DNA of 64,000 nt from Mesostigma viride (GCA_009746045.1 RPFO01000941.1:1-64000), one strand, 5' to 3'. Positions 22,471 through 34,200 are shown, counted from the stretch's first letter. Notes: generated from the sequence alone by a model not told the origin. Translations and numbers: made by a program.

Positions 22471-23676
22471 GTGTCTTTGTGGTGTAGAATAGCGGGTCAA
22501 CGTTATGAGGACTGGACATAAAATGGAAAAGGACAATTTGCGGTGCGGAGCCAGATCGCTGGAATGAATGCGAAATCGCTGGCAGCCCTACAAAGGGATT
22601 TCTTCTAGAAAGGAACGATTAGACGCAATGTTTGCTGGGCCACTCACACGCAAGGTGTGAACGTGCAGATTGTCTGAAGGATATTATGCTTCGACCTTGG
22701 TGGACGTGACTCAATGCCGGACATTCCCAGGGACAGAAATGCCGGAGCCTCTAGGAGATGAGATCGGCAACAGGGTAGCAATTTAGATTTGTCGGGATGC
22801 CTTCCTGCTTTTGTTGGCATGTGTGGTAGAAAGCCAGGACGGCAACTGGAATGCGGTTTCTATTTGCATGGTTCAGGCAGCAAGATAGTTTTGGCATTCC
22901 TGGCTGGACTGACAAGTGTGGCGTGTGTCATGCGTGTGGCATGACGAATGGTTTGGTTCATAGTCGAAGAGGACTCTCACGCAGCGTGTAGTCTCTTCGA
23001 GTCTCTCGTTAGTGGCCTTCGTGTTTCTCCCTTTCCTTGGGAGCAAGGCCGGTAGCATGTCATGGAGCGCTGCCTAACTGCGGGCTCGTGAGCATGGAGT
23101 GCATCGATATTGAGACTATCAACGTGTTGTAATTGTATTAACTTTCTCAATAAATTCCGCATGTGCGGCTTCATCATCAGACTGTGCAAAGTGTGTGTTG
23201 TGAAAGCATTGTTCTATAGCAGGGGAGGCAAAAGCACCCTCTTGCACCATCATATTGTCGCAATTAGAGTAGTTGGAGCGTCTAGCTAACGCCCCAGCAA
23301 GGATATTCAAACGCGGCACGCGACGGTACACAAGGGGATCAAGAAGGGGTCATCAGGCACGAGGGACAGTTCCTTGTGCTCGGCTGAGAGCCCTCTTTTC
23401 ATTACTCGAAGAGACTAGCTCCATCTGCAAAGGAACATTTTCATTTCAGCAAAGAGAGACGGTGTGCAGTTTTCTGGGGAAGACTAGCACACATAGTGGC
23501 CTGATCAACCATTAAGTCTTTCAGATTAGACCGTTGCTACTTGGTAGTGGTTGTGGCAGTTTATGTCATATCACACTAGGTCGGTCACAGCGTTTTTGGC
23601 AAGCCACGCAGGCTGTGCCAACACGGGCGTCGACACCGACGGGCAGGAGCTCTCCAGGGTCGATACCACCATCAAC
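22471..23676. other. Region between E2 and G1 gag, probably G1 leader
   Basis: No supported ORF is seen. It directly precedes the G1 gag and may contain the G1 5' LTR and leader. No partner LTR is available because the 3' end of G1 is missing, so this cannot be confirmed. The phrase TGGTAGTGGTTGTGG at about 23540 is placed like a primer site but is not diagnostic. Confidence 0.35.
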
Positions 23677-25865
23677 ATGTCAGGAACTGACCCCACAGCA
23701 TCAGGCAGTGGTGGGTCAGCGCCGGCAGCTACGGGCGGTCAAGCAACTGACCCGCCCAGCGGTCGTCTCGGCACTAGTGCGTACACCGCTTTGTTAGGTA
23801 ATGGAGCGCCTTCCCTTTCTTCGGCAGGGGACGGTGGTGCTCTTACCCAAGTGCTGCGCCTGCTGCAAGAGCAAGCGGCAGAGCTGGCGGCACTCCGAGC
23901 TCAGCAAGCGACGCAGTTATCGCAACAGGCGACGCTTGTTGAAGAAACTGTGCGACTTGCTTTGGAGCGCGCGGAATTTACGGCTGAAGCGAGGCGTGCT
24001 ACGGAGCGCGCTGAGCAACGGCGGCAGGCGGAGGCAACCACGGAAGCTGCACGCGCCTGCCAAGCTGCGGCCCAACGCGACGCCGAGGCCAGGCAGGCTG
24101 CCGACGAGGAGGCCGCTGCCGAGGAAGCGCGGCGACATCATTGAGGCGCTGCGCGACCAACGCGGACACTTCGACGAAGAGCGCAGTGGGACAGGTCCAC
24201 TACGCAACGTTGAACCCAGTCAGCCACGCGTCGGACCAAGCGGTCAACGGCGGGGCGACGGGGAAATGGCGCAGGATGACGAGCTGCAGCCGAACGTCGG
24301 TCGGGTAGGCACCCGGTCGACTGCCGACGCATCTTATACGCTGGGGGGGAACCTACGGGCACCCAACCAAGGCACGTTATCGTGGCGCGGCGGGTATGGT
24401 GCAGCCCCCAGGGGGGGAGCATCAGGTGGCTTGTTTAGCACAGGTCGGCCACCCATGACGGCGGCAGCAACGCCGTTGGGTGGCACCGCAGGGCGGCCCA
24501 GGCTTGGCGGCACTCGGTCAGACTTCGGCTGGGGCCAAGTCGATCGGGAGGTAGCCAGCATACCATGGGGTGAGGGCGACGACGTCCAGCGACCCCACCG
24601 CATGCCGTACGGCGTGCATGGTGAATCCACTCGTGTGCCATCGCTGCCCAAGGTGGAGCTTCGCGAGAAGTTCACCTCAGCAGGCACGGGTGCGACTTTA
24701 GAGGAAGCCTATGAGCTCTTCCGAGCTCATTGTAACACTTATCGTTATGCCTCGGTGTATCCTCTTCGCCATGAGACGGTGATGGATTTTATTCACCTTT
24801 TTTTCCATGACCTGACCAAGAAGAAGGTCCAGGTTTTGGTCCAGCATTACCGAGCGCTCGTGGACCGATGTCATCGCACGGACATATGGTTTGCGCTCAC
24901 GGACATGGGCACACCGGATCTCGACTCGATCATCTTCGATGTCGACCCGGCAGAGCAGCTGTGGCAGCAACTGCGGCTGGAGTACCCAGTTGAGCACGTC
25001 AAGGCCATTGCGGAATGGAATGGAGCGTTCACCGTCGCCGAGGGTGAGGATCCGGCTTTCTCCCTTGACCGGCTTCTCGCGTTTGCGGGCAAAGTGCCTG
25101 ATTATACGCAGACCAAGGCTTGCCGGTTATGGCGGAGTGCAGTGCCCCTGCTGGCCATCGATCTTCCGGAGCCGCCCGGTGGGGAGTGGACTTTGGTGAC
25201 TCTCTGTGCAGCATTCAAGCGGCTGCTCAGGAAGCGTGCGGAAGGCGAGAAGGGTATCTCGTCTGAGCTGGCTGAGATGCGCAAGAAGATGGCTGAGATG
25301 GAGAAGGCCATTGCGGTCAAGGGTGGCCAGCGGCTGCCTGGTGCGGGGCGCGGTGAATATGTTGGCACTCAGGGTGGTGGCAACGCCGGTCACGGGGGCA
25401 GCAGCGGTGGCGGTCAGGGTGGCAGCGGCGGTGGCGGTCAGGGTGGCAGCGGCGGTGTCAGTCGTGGTGGCGGCGGCAGTGGCTACGGTGGTCGGGGTCG
25501 CGGTGGTGGTCGAGGCGGAGGCGGTCGTCCGCCGTCATCGGATGGGACTCAGTCAGGAGGCGCAGGGCGTGCAAGGCGCGCTGGGCACACCCACCCCGTC
25601 ACGCGGTAAATGTTACCTTTGCGACAAGGATGGGCACCTTAGTCGCGAGTGTCCAAGCCGCTGCACGAAGCCGCATGGGGCAGACACGAAGTGGCACCTG
25701 ATGAACAAGTGTCCAGCCGCGGGCATCAAGACGGTCCACTTCGCCGAGATGGCGGGCAAGACCGACTCGATGGAAGCCCAGGTGGCTGCCATCAAGCATG
25801 GTGAGGAGGCGACGGCGCCCCCCAACCAATTCGCGACGGTGTACCGGGAGGACCCGGATTCTGGG
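23677..25865 (+). pseudogene. G1 gag with coiled coil, Gly-rich linker and zinc knuckle
   Basis: The start is taken at MSGTDPTASG (23677). The first part (to about 24130) is an Ala/Glu/Arg-rich coiled coil. The frame then shifts. The second part (to 25609) carries the Gag core (VPSLPKVELREKFTS, IIFDVDPAEQLWQQL) and a long Gly-rich/RGG-like tail. The zinc knuckle CYLCDKDGHLSREC lies in a third frame at about 25611-25655. G2 has the matching FDVDPAEELWELL core and a knuckle in one frame, so the breaks in G1 are mutations. Confidence 0.8.
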
Positions 25866-25870
25866 CGCCC

Positions 25871-27395
25871 ATGCCGGGTGACGTCGAGATCAACGCTGCG
25901 GAGGCTACCAAAGGCAAGCAGGCACGCAGCCCGCTTTCTTTTCAGCAGGCACCCATGTTGCCTGCCGGGCAGTTGCCCGCGTCCTTTTCTATGCCGCTGG
26001 CTGGGGTGCAATCTGCTTTTGAGCATGCGAACCCTGCTGGGCTGGAGCAGCGTAGGCGATTGGCGCCTGTGTACCCAATGCCGTTCATTGTGGACGTACC
26101 CATGTTTTCAGCACGGCAGGTGGTCGACACCTTCGGGCAGAAGGGGGTTGAGTGGCTGGGGTCGGTTGTGTCCGAGATCCAGTTGTTCGCAGATGGGCAT
26201 GATGTGCGCACCTTGCGCAATTCTGAGTCCGTCACCTACGGGCGTCAGCCGGTAGAAGCCGCAGTGCCCGTGGTGCAAGCGGGAGTGGTCACCACAAGTA
26301 GCCAGCAGCGCACTAGTGCAGTTCCCCAGGTTCCCACGGTGGTTCCATACCCCAATGGTGAGCCGTCCATAGCGTTCCAAGCAGTTGGAGCCTGTGGAGA
26401 TGTATGGAGCGACATGGTGACATGTCCGTTGGTTGGCGCAGTCAAGCTTGATAGCGGTGCTCAGCCGCTAGTCATCAGCACAGACTTGGCCACCATGCTG
26501 AACCTGACCTACGAGAACGGTGGCTTAGTGGAAAGCCCCGTATCTGTGTCAGGTTGGCAGGGTCCGGCTAGTAAGCCGTACGCTATGACGGCGGTTAAAG
26601 TCAACGTGATTTTCAATCCGTTGCGCGCCTCTAGCATGACCACCGTGTCCGCGTATGCGCTGGTGGTCAACAAGTGTGGATATTCCGCACTACTCGGGGT
26701 GGATGTCCTTGCTCGCGCCATGGTTCAGGTGGACTATAGGGCGAAGGAGGCATCTTACATCCCTGATTGGGATGGGGCTGGCCTGAAGCGGGCCAGTGTG
26801 CCGGTCTCATGCTTCAGTTCTTCAGCCGGGGCTGCACGCCTCAACCCTTCCGCGGCTGCGGGCGTGGTGGAGGTCAGCATGGTGGAGGTACGGGCGGCGG
26901 GCTCATCGGCGTGGGACAAACATCGGACGGTGCTGCCTCAGCCAACGGCTAGCATTGCCAAGATGCGCACGCAGTGGTCGCTGGATGCTGTGACGTCCAC
27001 GCGGCAGCTGGCTATGCGCAAGCGGGTGACTGAAGCCGTCATCACCATTCCTCAGATGGCCAGCCATGGCCTCACCTTGGTGCAACCGGGTGTCTCGGAG
27101 GCCAAAGGTAATTTTTCTGCTGCAATCTTACCGCAGGCCCCTGATTTTGCCAAGGGTGCGGTAGTGTTGGAACTGTTTGCGGGGATCGGAGGGGGCATTG
27201 CAGGCTTTTTGGCCGCAGGCGGCGTGTGCCGTAAACTCATCGCGGTAGAGCCATCGCACAAGGCGCGTCAGGTGTACTTCAGTCACTGTGGCGTGTTGTC
27301 GCGAGAGTATCCCGCGCAGTTTCCGCCATCAGCATGGCGTGACCCGTTTGGGGAATGTCCTCAAGATATCCGAGCCATCGGTGAGGTGCAGGTGC
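25871..27395 (+). pseudogene. G1 protease and N-terminal part of the DNA methyltransferase
   Basis: A conserved block of unknown function comes first (VPMFSARQVVDTFGQKGVEW, shared with G2). The aspartic protease has GAVKLDSGAQPLVIS (active-site DSG) and CGYSALLGVDVLAR. After a linker comes the start of a C5-cytosine methyltransferase: motif I is VLELFAGIGGGIAGF, the AdoMet-binding loop, and motif II is near LIAVEPSH. The frame runs into the E3 LTR after IGEVQVQ at 27395, and the domain resumes at 36345. Protease would process the polyprotein. The methyltransferase would place 5-methylcytosine on DNA. Confidence 0.87.
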
Positions 27396-28049
27396 AGTTA
27401 GCATATTGGGGCACCAATGTGCTAGATGGATGCAGGTTGAGGAGACCTTTCCAACGCCGTGTCAACCGCCTAGAACAGACAAGGGACTAGAAAGTTATCA
27501 AGTCCCGAAGTACTGCCGACCGGTGGGCGAGGGCGGTGCACACTCAGGGCATAGTGGACAGGACACGTGGCAGGCCGTGCCTGCACAGGCTTAGCCTGTA
27601 CTCTCACGTGACTGGGACACAGTGTACTGAGGGCTCAACGGTACTGTGGCTAGTAGAAGCCAGTAACCAGCCAGCAGGTCTGCAAGGATGTAAGTCCTTG
27701 CAGGACTGTGGCAGGTCCTGTGCTGTCCTAGACACAGGATAGCCAGAGATTCCTGTATGCTGCCTGCAACAAGGATGCAGGGCAGCGATACGAGGCTCTG
27801 GCAATGTAGCGTTGCCCAGCGTTGCTCATGACCGAGGAACAAGGATGGAACGAGGTTGCATATAGCTCGAGGCTCAACGAGGCAACGAGCGTCTTCACAC
27901 ACGAACCTTGGTCGTCACGACGAGTGGCGAGCCTATCGAGGGTCGTAGGCCTGGTGTGAGGATAAAGGTTGCTAGCCAGCAGCCTAGGGTCATTCCAGCC
28001 GGCAAGGACCAGGAGCTCACAAGCTCTGCTGACGAGTTGCTGCGCAAAT
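27396..28049 (+). repeat. E3 5' LTR (654 bp)
   Basis: It begins AGTTAGCATATTGG and ends GCTGCGCAAAT. It has a short hairpin TGCAAGGATGTAAGTCCTTGCA. It is followed directly by CGTACTATTGC, which also follows the E1 LTR. Confidence 0.92.
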
Positions 28050-28074
28050 CGTACTATTGCTTCCAAGCGCTTTC

Positions 28075-28839
28075 ATGTCTGGTTCATCGTCAAGCAGCCA
28101 CGGTGCTGGTGAGGCGAACGAGCAGAGAGACGCGCAAGCGTTTTTCCCCTACCGTAACCAAGCAAACGCTCCAACATTCGTGCAAGCGGCCTACGTAGCG
28201 AGGCACTTGGCAGAAGAGGGGTGGGTGGCGGTGAGTGGGGGAGGCAGCAGGCCAGCGGCGGCGGACCCGATTATACAACGGGCTCGCGTCGTGATTTCTC
28301 CAGGTGAGACGGGGCGAGTGGCGGTGGAAGAGTTGGTGCGCATTCGTGACGCGCTAGCTGAAACTGCTAATCGTGTGGAGGTCGCTTATCAGGGCGCCCA
28401 TATCACGCTTGCCGGTCTCGACCTAGCCAGGGAGGCGCTTAGCCAGATCGTGGCAACAGCGCTCGGCAGCACCAGACTGTTCAACCACTGGGTGGCGACA
28501 GCAGTGCTAGGAGAGGGGGTACCAGACGCCGACATCATCCGGAACGCGCGTGCTCGGGAGGCGGTGAATCCTTGGAGCACGGCAGAGGTATTTGCCCAAA
28601 CCATTGAGAATCTTGTTGCTGTCCTTTTGCAAGAGTCGAGAGGGTACGCAGACAGGTTCTATATTACCACGCAGCCTTTCGGAGTGTACTCCAGGCTTGA
28701 TACACCGAGGCCGGAAACCACCACTGCGTGGGGTCCGGAGGTGGAGATTGTCACGGGGTCGAGAAGACGCCTGAAGACGTCCATTTCGAGTGGACTGACA
28801 AGCCAGAGGGCTCCGTCAAGCGCTCAGCCCAGCAGATAA
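28075..28839 (+). CDS. E3 leader ORF (254 aa), function unknown
   Basis: The start is taken at MSGSSSSSHG, 25 bases after the LTR. Ser-rich N-terminus, then a helical protein (AVEELVRIRDALAETANRVEVAYQG, LDLAREALSQIVATALGS, AQTIENLVAVLL). No known motif is seen. Near 28770 an alternative frame (FEWTDKPEGSVKRS, to about 28885) looks equally coding, so a small indel or splice may alter the C-terminus. A further coding-like frame follows to about 29070. E1 has an ORF in the same place. It may be an accessory or a separate N-terminal Gag. Confidence 0.6.
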   Translation: MSGSSSSSHGAGEANEQRDAQAFFPYRNQANAPTFVQAAYVARHLAEEGWVAVSGGGSRPAAADPIIQRARVVISPGETGRVAVEELVRIRDALAETANRVEVAYQGAHITLAGLDLAREALSQIVATALGSTRLFNHWVATAVLGEGVPDADIIRNARAREAVNPWSTAEVFAQTIENLVAVLLQESRGYADRFYITTQPFGVYSRLDTPRPETTTAWGPEVEIVTGSRRRLKTSISSGLTSQRAPSSAQPSR

Positions 28840-29645
28840 ACGAGGGCGACGGCACTACCGAGACCTACGAGGAGGCAGAGAGCTGATCTGCATATCCCTC
28901 GTGAGGTGACTCACGAGTACGATCGTTACGGCCGAGGCGAGCAGAACGAGCTTGTCGGCGGCGGTAAGCGGTGGGTACGCGACTTGCTTGGCATCGCAAC
29001 CCAGGTGAGACACAACATCCAGTCGAACGCAAGGAGACGGGCGACCTGTGACCTGCGTGCTGGGAGAGTTTAACCCAGACCTCCAGATTGTCGCAGAGGC
29101 AGCAGCAGCCATACCGGTTGCTGAGGGTGTTGAGCAGCGTCCAGACCGTGAGGAGGGGCAGGCGAGTGCAAGCCAGGAGGCGGCCTCGTCTGGAGTAAGT
29201 GCGTGAGCCTGAGTGGGTTCCAGCAACCATATCTGCGTGTGTTTCTGTGGTATTCTATAATGCTTCGTAACACGCGCGGGGCGGCAGCGGGAGCGGGGCG
29301 GGAGCGGGGGATGGCGGGGGTGAGGCAAGGGCAGACACGGGAGGCCCCGCCAACGTCGTGCCAGAGGGACAGGCAATCCCAACGGCAGAGGGCGTCAATG
29401 GCAGGAGGGCATCCAACCGGAAGAGGAAAGAGGTGGCACAAGGGGAGGAGCGTGCAGGGTGGCCAACCGACGGCGTGGTGCTGACGGGGGAGGGCCAGAA
29501 TGATGCTGAACGGCAAGCACCTGGTAAGAGACCATGTGTGCCTCCGTCTGGTGTTCCTGCAGCTATGTTCCTGCGCCATTAGCACCAGTAGGAGCTGCTG
29601 TCATTGGCAGTGACCCTCGTGCTTTGCCTGGGACTAGACCTCATA

Positions 29646-30607
29646 TGAGTGCTGTGGCTGTGATGAATGGCCAGAAGCCTCTCAAGCCTCCTGTGGGACA
29701 GGAAGAGCTAGACAAGTGGTTGGAGGATATGGAGCTAGTTTCATGCTCTGTAGATCCCACTGTCAACCTTGTGCAGGTATTCCACACATCCACGACTAAT
29801 AGGGATTCAAGTGAGCGTGTGAGGGACAAGGCTAGGCAAGCTGTCAAGGACAAGCTGACTTGGTCTCAGTTCCTAGAGGGCCTACGTCAGGAGTTTTCTG
29901 ATAAGGTACTCAACCTCACTAATCACTATAAGCTCAGCTATGATACCTTTGAGATCAAGGGCACAATAGCTGAGGAGCTGCAGCGGCTCACACGCATCAG
30001 GGAGAAGGGGGCCAAGCATGGCTTCAATCTGACTGATAGAGCAGTGGCAGATTACTTCCTGGATCGCATGGGGCTGAGTGTGGATGGGAGAAATGCAGCT
30101 AGGATGTTTGCTGATCAGACAGATGGGACGTGGCCAGCCTTGCAAAAGGTTATTTTCAATATCCGTCCATCTGACAATGCTGCTTGCAAGGCAATCCAGG
30201 TGACTGGTGCCCCTTCAGCCTCCGCTCATCAGGTCCATGGTGACGCCCCTGGGCAGGGTGCTCAGGGAGAAACCAGACCTAGTAGGCGTCAGAGGGCTAA
30301 CAGGCGCAGGCAGAATGGTAACCAGGGTGGCAAGGGCCAGCAGCAGGGATCCAAAGGCAAGGGTCAGCAGCAGGCTGGTGGTCACCAGGGTGGTCAGCAG
30401 AACAAGGGTGGCCAAGGGCAAGGCAAGAGCCAGGGCCAGGGCACCCAGGCCAGTCAGAGCAGCCAGAACCAGGGTGGCCTGAAGAAGGCTGCTGCTGGGA
30501 AGGATGACAAATGCTTTGGATGTGGCAGGACGGGTCATTGGCGACGTGACTGCCCAGACCAGGCCAAGTCTGCTGGAGCAGGCTCTGGCCAGGTGGGTAA
30601 GCCATGA
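29646..30607 (+). CDS. E3 gag with zinc knuckle (about 320 aa)
   Basis: The frame is open from 29534. The start is put at MSAVAVMNGQ because it begins the well-ordered part (ELDKWLEDMELVSCSVDPT). The core is helical (WSQFLEGLRQEFSDKVLN, IAEELQRLTRIREKG). A long Gln/Gly/Lys-rich linker is followed by CFGCGRTGHWRRDC (CX2CX4HX4C). It ends TGA five bases before the ATG of pol in another frame. This is the particle protein of E3. Position and the E1 Gag support the call. Confidence 0.82.
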
Positions 30608-30612
30608 CTTGA

Positions 30613-33600
30613 ATGTTGTCCCCTGTAAATAGTCAATCACCCCTAGTGGGACGAACAGTTGTACATAGTAATGGGGGTGTCCCTCTTGTGCAGCAGCAAG
30701 GGGTTGGGAATGATGAGGTGCTTCCACTCAATGATTGCAATAACGCTGCTGCAGCAGTGGAATTCCCTGTGCCTGTGGCAGGTGCAGGGTCTCCAGTTGT
30801 TGGGGTTGACTCTGGGAGTCAAGCCGCCAGACTGGAAGGACCTGCAGCTTCTGTGGGAACCGGGGCTGGCTCTGGGAGCCGAGCTACCTTGGAGGAGGTC
30901 CCTGGAGCAAGAGAACAGCAGGTGGGTCGTGCTATCCCAAGCACACAGTCTTTGTCACGTTCCTCTCTGTGCAGCCAGGCTGACAGGGGGTTGAGCTATG
31001 CTCAGGCTGGAAACACTCTACACCATATCTTTGGCCACTCTAAGCAGGCAGAGATGTTTGCTTGGAAGATTGGCAAGGAGCCTTTGCTAGAGGCCTGCAG
31101 TGCAGCTGCTCAGAATTGTGTCTGTCAGGAGAATGCTGTTCGCCTCCCACAGTCCCATGCCAGAGAACCTGCTAGAGAGCGGGGGGATATCCAGGTGGAC
31201 ATCCAACACATCAGGGGCATGTATCTGTTGGTGGGGGTGGATAGGTTTAGCAGATATAGGTTGCTGACCATTCTTCCTGGAATGCAGGAGCATCAGCTGT
31301 TGATGGGTCTCCAGTCTTTGTTGCCAGGCTTTGGGGTGTACACCAAGGTGCAAGCTGACTTGCAGTTTGACTGCTTGATCAAGCTGGCTGACCAGCTTCC
31401 TTGTAAGTTGGTAGTGGTCCCTAGGGAATGCCATGGGCAGCAGGGAGCTGTAGAGAGATCTATACGTGAAGTAAAAACAGTGGTGCTAGCAGCTAGGAGT
31501 GTGCCTGTTGTGGCATCAGCTCTAGAGAAAGCAGCTTGGTGTAAGGGGATTGAGGAGCAGCTTAACCACAGGGTAACCTATTACTATGATGGTGTGGCAG
31601 TCTCTCCCCTGGCATTGCAGTTTGGTATGCTATCACAGGACGTGGTGGCAGCCTGCCTGAAGAAGGCAGACAGGGTGTTTTCCAGATTGAGGCGTAAGGA
31701 CAAGGGTTGGAAAATGCTGAGGCCCCAGGTGGGACTGAGGGTCAGGATGTGGAAGGAACCGTCATTACCAGGCAAGCGTGGCAAGTGGCAAGATGGGCAG
31801 GTAACCCATGTTGAGGAAGCTAACCATTCTTGTCTGGTGGCTTTGGAGAGTAATCCCAAGCACGTGTACAGGCTATCCTGGGCTCACGTCAAGGAGAGAA
31901 GGCCAACTGCAATCTGGCCTGAAGACGGCCCTGATCCTCCCTTGGAGGGAGATGAGCAGGATGAGAGCCAGGCAGCAGATGCTAACCCACCATGCTTGGA
32001 TTATGGTCTGTCCTGGATGGATGAGGGTGAGCAGGAGTCTGCTGAGACGTCTGTCACAAGGCCAGAGGTGGCCAGGGCTGCACCACAGTCCAGGGGGCTG
32101 CTTATGGCGGACATCATTCGAGCTCTGCAGAACAGCAAGCGTGATCCCAAGGTATCTAAGCTCACGGGATGGGGGTCATGTGGGGCACCAGCACTAGAAG
32201 TGGATACCAACTCACAGGTGTCCATTCTAAGGGTAGAGGATGCTGCAGGCTTGCAGTGGTCATCCCCTAGCTGCCTAGCTGTGTCTGATTTCTCTGGGAA
32301 TGTGTCCATGAAGATCTTGGGAGAAGTGAGTGTGCCTATCCTGGGGGTGCCCACCACGTTCAGTGTGGTTGAAGGGTATCAGGGGCCTGCCATTCTAGGT
32401 CAGAACTTCTTGTGCTTACCAGGGGTGAGGATATCCTCTGAGGAGCTAGCATTAGAAGGGCAGGGCCGCCTTCCCTTGCAGAGATATCGCTACTCCCAGG
32501 GTCTTAGTGTGGCTGTAAGGGCTGTGAGGGGTCTAGAGGCAGAGGGTCCTGATACAAAGGAGCCCATTGCTGGGGACCTGCTGATCCTCCCTACTACGTT
32601 TGACCCACGTGAGTTGGGTGTGCAGAGGTACCAGATCCCAGGAACGAGTCCTGTACCTTGGCGCAAGCTAGTGGAGATGATGCAAAGCCCCAAGATGGCT
32701 AAGGCATGGACTCTTGGCTTTGTTGCTTCTGGGCATGAGTGGATAGTTGCCAACTGTGCAGAGCCTGTGGATGTCCTCCCTGAGGATCACCAGCTGCTCA
32801 GGTTGATGTTTGTCCTCAAGCTCAAGGAGGTAGATGGCGTGCAGGTGCCACATGTTAGACCAGTTGTGACTGAGTACCATGGCACTGGACAGTTAGCAGA
32901 TGAGGAGCTTTACACACCAGGGATGCTGCATGATACATGGAGGATTTTGTTGTGCATTTACTTGTCTTTTCTGCAGAAGGGGATACCCTATAGCTCTGTG
33001 TTGGTAGATTTCAAGAGGGCTTTTCTTAAGGGTGATCAGCAGGAAGCACAGGATACTTGGCGCACAATACCCCCTTTCTTTGTTAAGGTGCCTGCAGTGT
33101 GGAGGGCAGAGCTGAAGACGAGGTATTTGAGGATTCTCAAAGGCGTGGAAGGCCTTAGATCGAGTCCCATCATCTGGAGGAAGAGCTTGGAGAAGTACCT
33201 CAGGTCTGTCTGTGGTCTCTCAGTCTCTCCAGTTGATCCTTGTCTGTTTCAGGGTAGCTATGAGGGGCTGCCAGCGTTTGCCTCCCTGCATGGTGATGAT
33301 CTGCATCTCCTGGGCCATCCCACTTGGCAAGAGTTGACTCTGGCCAGGATCCAGAAACGGTTTGAACTGGGTAAGATCCAGTACATGGTTGAGAATGAGC
33401 CCATGGTGTTTTGTGGAATGCAGGCGACCTTGGTCCATCAGCAGGGTACATGGTCCATCCAGCTGGAGGGTGGTAAGGATTATCCTCAGCAGATCATAGA
33501 TGCCTTGCAGGAGCCCATCACCCAGGCCAGATGTGCAACAATACGAGGTATGTTGGCATGGCTGGCCAGCATTTGTGCTCCTGACCTGTTGGTACTGAGT

Positions 33601-34200
33601 CGGTTGACCGATTCCCAACTGGTTGAGGTGGGTGCTGAGAGAGTGGTAGAGGCTGTTCGCATGTCTCCCCCTCTCATGCTGGGTCCTTTGGATTTGTACA
33701 GGCCTTTTGACATGATGCTCTATGTGGACAGTTCTATGGATAGTAGGAAGGTCACAGAGGTCAGGGGCCGTGCAGCAGCATTAATATCCCTGGTGCAGGA
33801 ACAGTCCTCTCTGGTCTGCTGGTACAGTCGGTTGCAAAACAGGGTAACTCCCAGCAGTGACATTGCTGAGTGCAGGGCAATCTGTGAAGGGCTTCATACT
33901 GCTCTTTACTTGAGGGAGCTATTTTACCAGCTATGTCAAGTGGCTTCCTGTCGTTTGCAGATGCACACACTGGTAAGAACTGACAGCATGGGCATGGTGC
34001 AGTTTGTGCACAGGCAGCTGGCCAGGAGCAGGGACCTTGATTATTTGTTGCTCAAGGAAATGTCTTGCTTAGCTAACATTGAACATGTGGCTGGCGTGGA
34101 CAACCCTGCAGATGCTCTCACCAAGCTGGAGGAGAAGGCTGAGCTGCAATACCCTTTGCTTCGTGGGCTCATGGCCTCCAAGGGGGGAGGGCCAGAGTAG
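30613..34200 (+). CDS. E3 pol: INT-PR-RT-RNase H polyprotein (1195 aa)
   Basis: This is an intact frame. Integrase has HHIFGHSKQ with CSAAAQNCVC, and the DDE triad in VDIQHIRG, ADLQFDC and GAVERSI. An SH3-like tail has PQVGLRVRMWKEPSLPGK. A retropepsin-like domain follows with LEVDTNSQVSI and AILGQNF. RT has VDFKRAFLKGD and SLHGDDLHLL (HGDD). RNase H has YVDSSMDSR, DIAECRAICEG, RTDSMGM and DNPADALTK. The protease lies after the integrase, as in the other Copia-type elements here. The ATG is close behind the gag stop, so expression could use reinitiation, a frameshift or a spliced RNA. Confidence 0.93.
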   Translation: MLSPVNSQSPLVGRTVVHSNGGVPLVQQQGVGNDEVLPLNDCNNAAAAVEFPVPVAGAGSPVVGVDSGSQAARLEGPAASVGTGAGSGSRATLEEVPGAREQQVGRAIPSTQSLSRSSLCSQADRGLSYAQAGNTLHHIFGHSKQAEMFAWKIGKEPLLEACSAAAQNCVCQENAVRLPQSHAREPARERGDIQVDIQHIRGMYLLVGVDRFSRYRLLTILPGMQEHQLLMGLQSLLPGFGVYTKVQADLQFDCLIKLADQLPCKLVVVPRECHGQQGAVERSIREVKTVVLAARSVPVVASALEKAAWCKGIEEQLNHRVTYYYDGVAVSPLALQFGMLSQDVVAACLKKADRVFSRLRRKDKGWKMLRPQVGLRVRMWKEPSLPGKRGKWQDGQVTHVEEANHSCLVALESNPKHVYRLSWAHVKERRPTAIWPEDGPDPPLEGDEQDESQAADANPPCLDYGLSWMDEGEQESAETSVTRPEVARAAPQSRGLLMADIIRALQNSKRDPKVSKLTGWGSCGAPALEVDTNSQVSILRVEDAAGLQWSSPSCLAVSDFSGNVSMKILGEVSVPILGVPTTFSVVEGYQGPAILGQNFLCLPGVRISSEELALEGQGRLPLQRYRYSQGLSVAVRAVRGLEAEGPDTKEPIAGDLLILPTTFDPRELGVQRYQIPGTSPVPWRKLVEMMQSPKMAKAWTLGFVASGHEWIVANCAEPVDVLPEDHQLLRLMFVLKLKEVDGVQVPHVRPVVTEYHGTGQLADEELYTPGMLHDTWRILLCIYLSFLQKGIPYSSVLVDFKRAFLKGDQQEAQDTWRTIPPFFVKVPAVWRAELKTRYLRILKGVEGLRSSPIIWRKSLEKYLRSVCGLSVSPVDPCLFQGSYEGLPAFASLHGDDLHLLGHPTWQELTLARIQKRFELGKIQYMVENEPMVFCGMQATLVHQQGTWSIQLEGGKDYPQQIIDALQEPITQARCATIRGMLAWLASICAPDLLVLSRLTDSQLVEVGAERVVEAVRMSPPLMLGPLDLYRPFDMMLYVDSSMDSRKVTEVRGRAAALISLVQEQSSLVCWYSRLQNRVTPSSDIAECRAICEGLHTALYLRELFYQLCQVASCRLQMHTLVRTDSMGMVQFVHRQLARSRDLDYLLLKEMSCLANIEHVAGVDNPADALTKLEEKAELQYPLLRGLMASKGGGPE

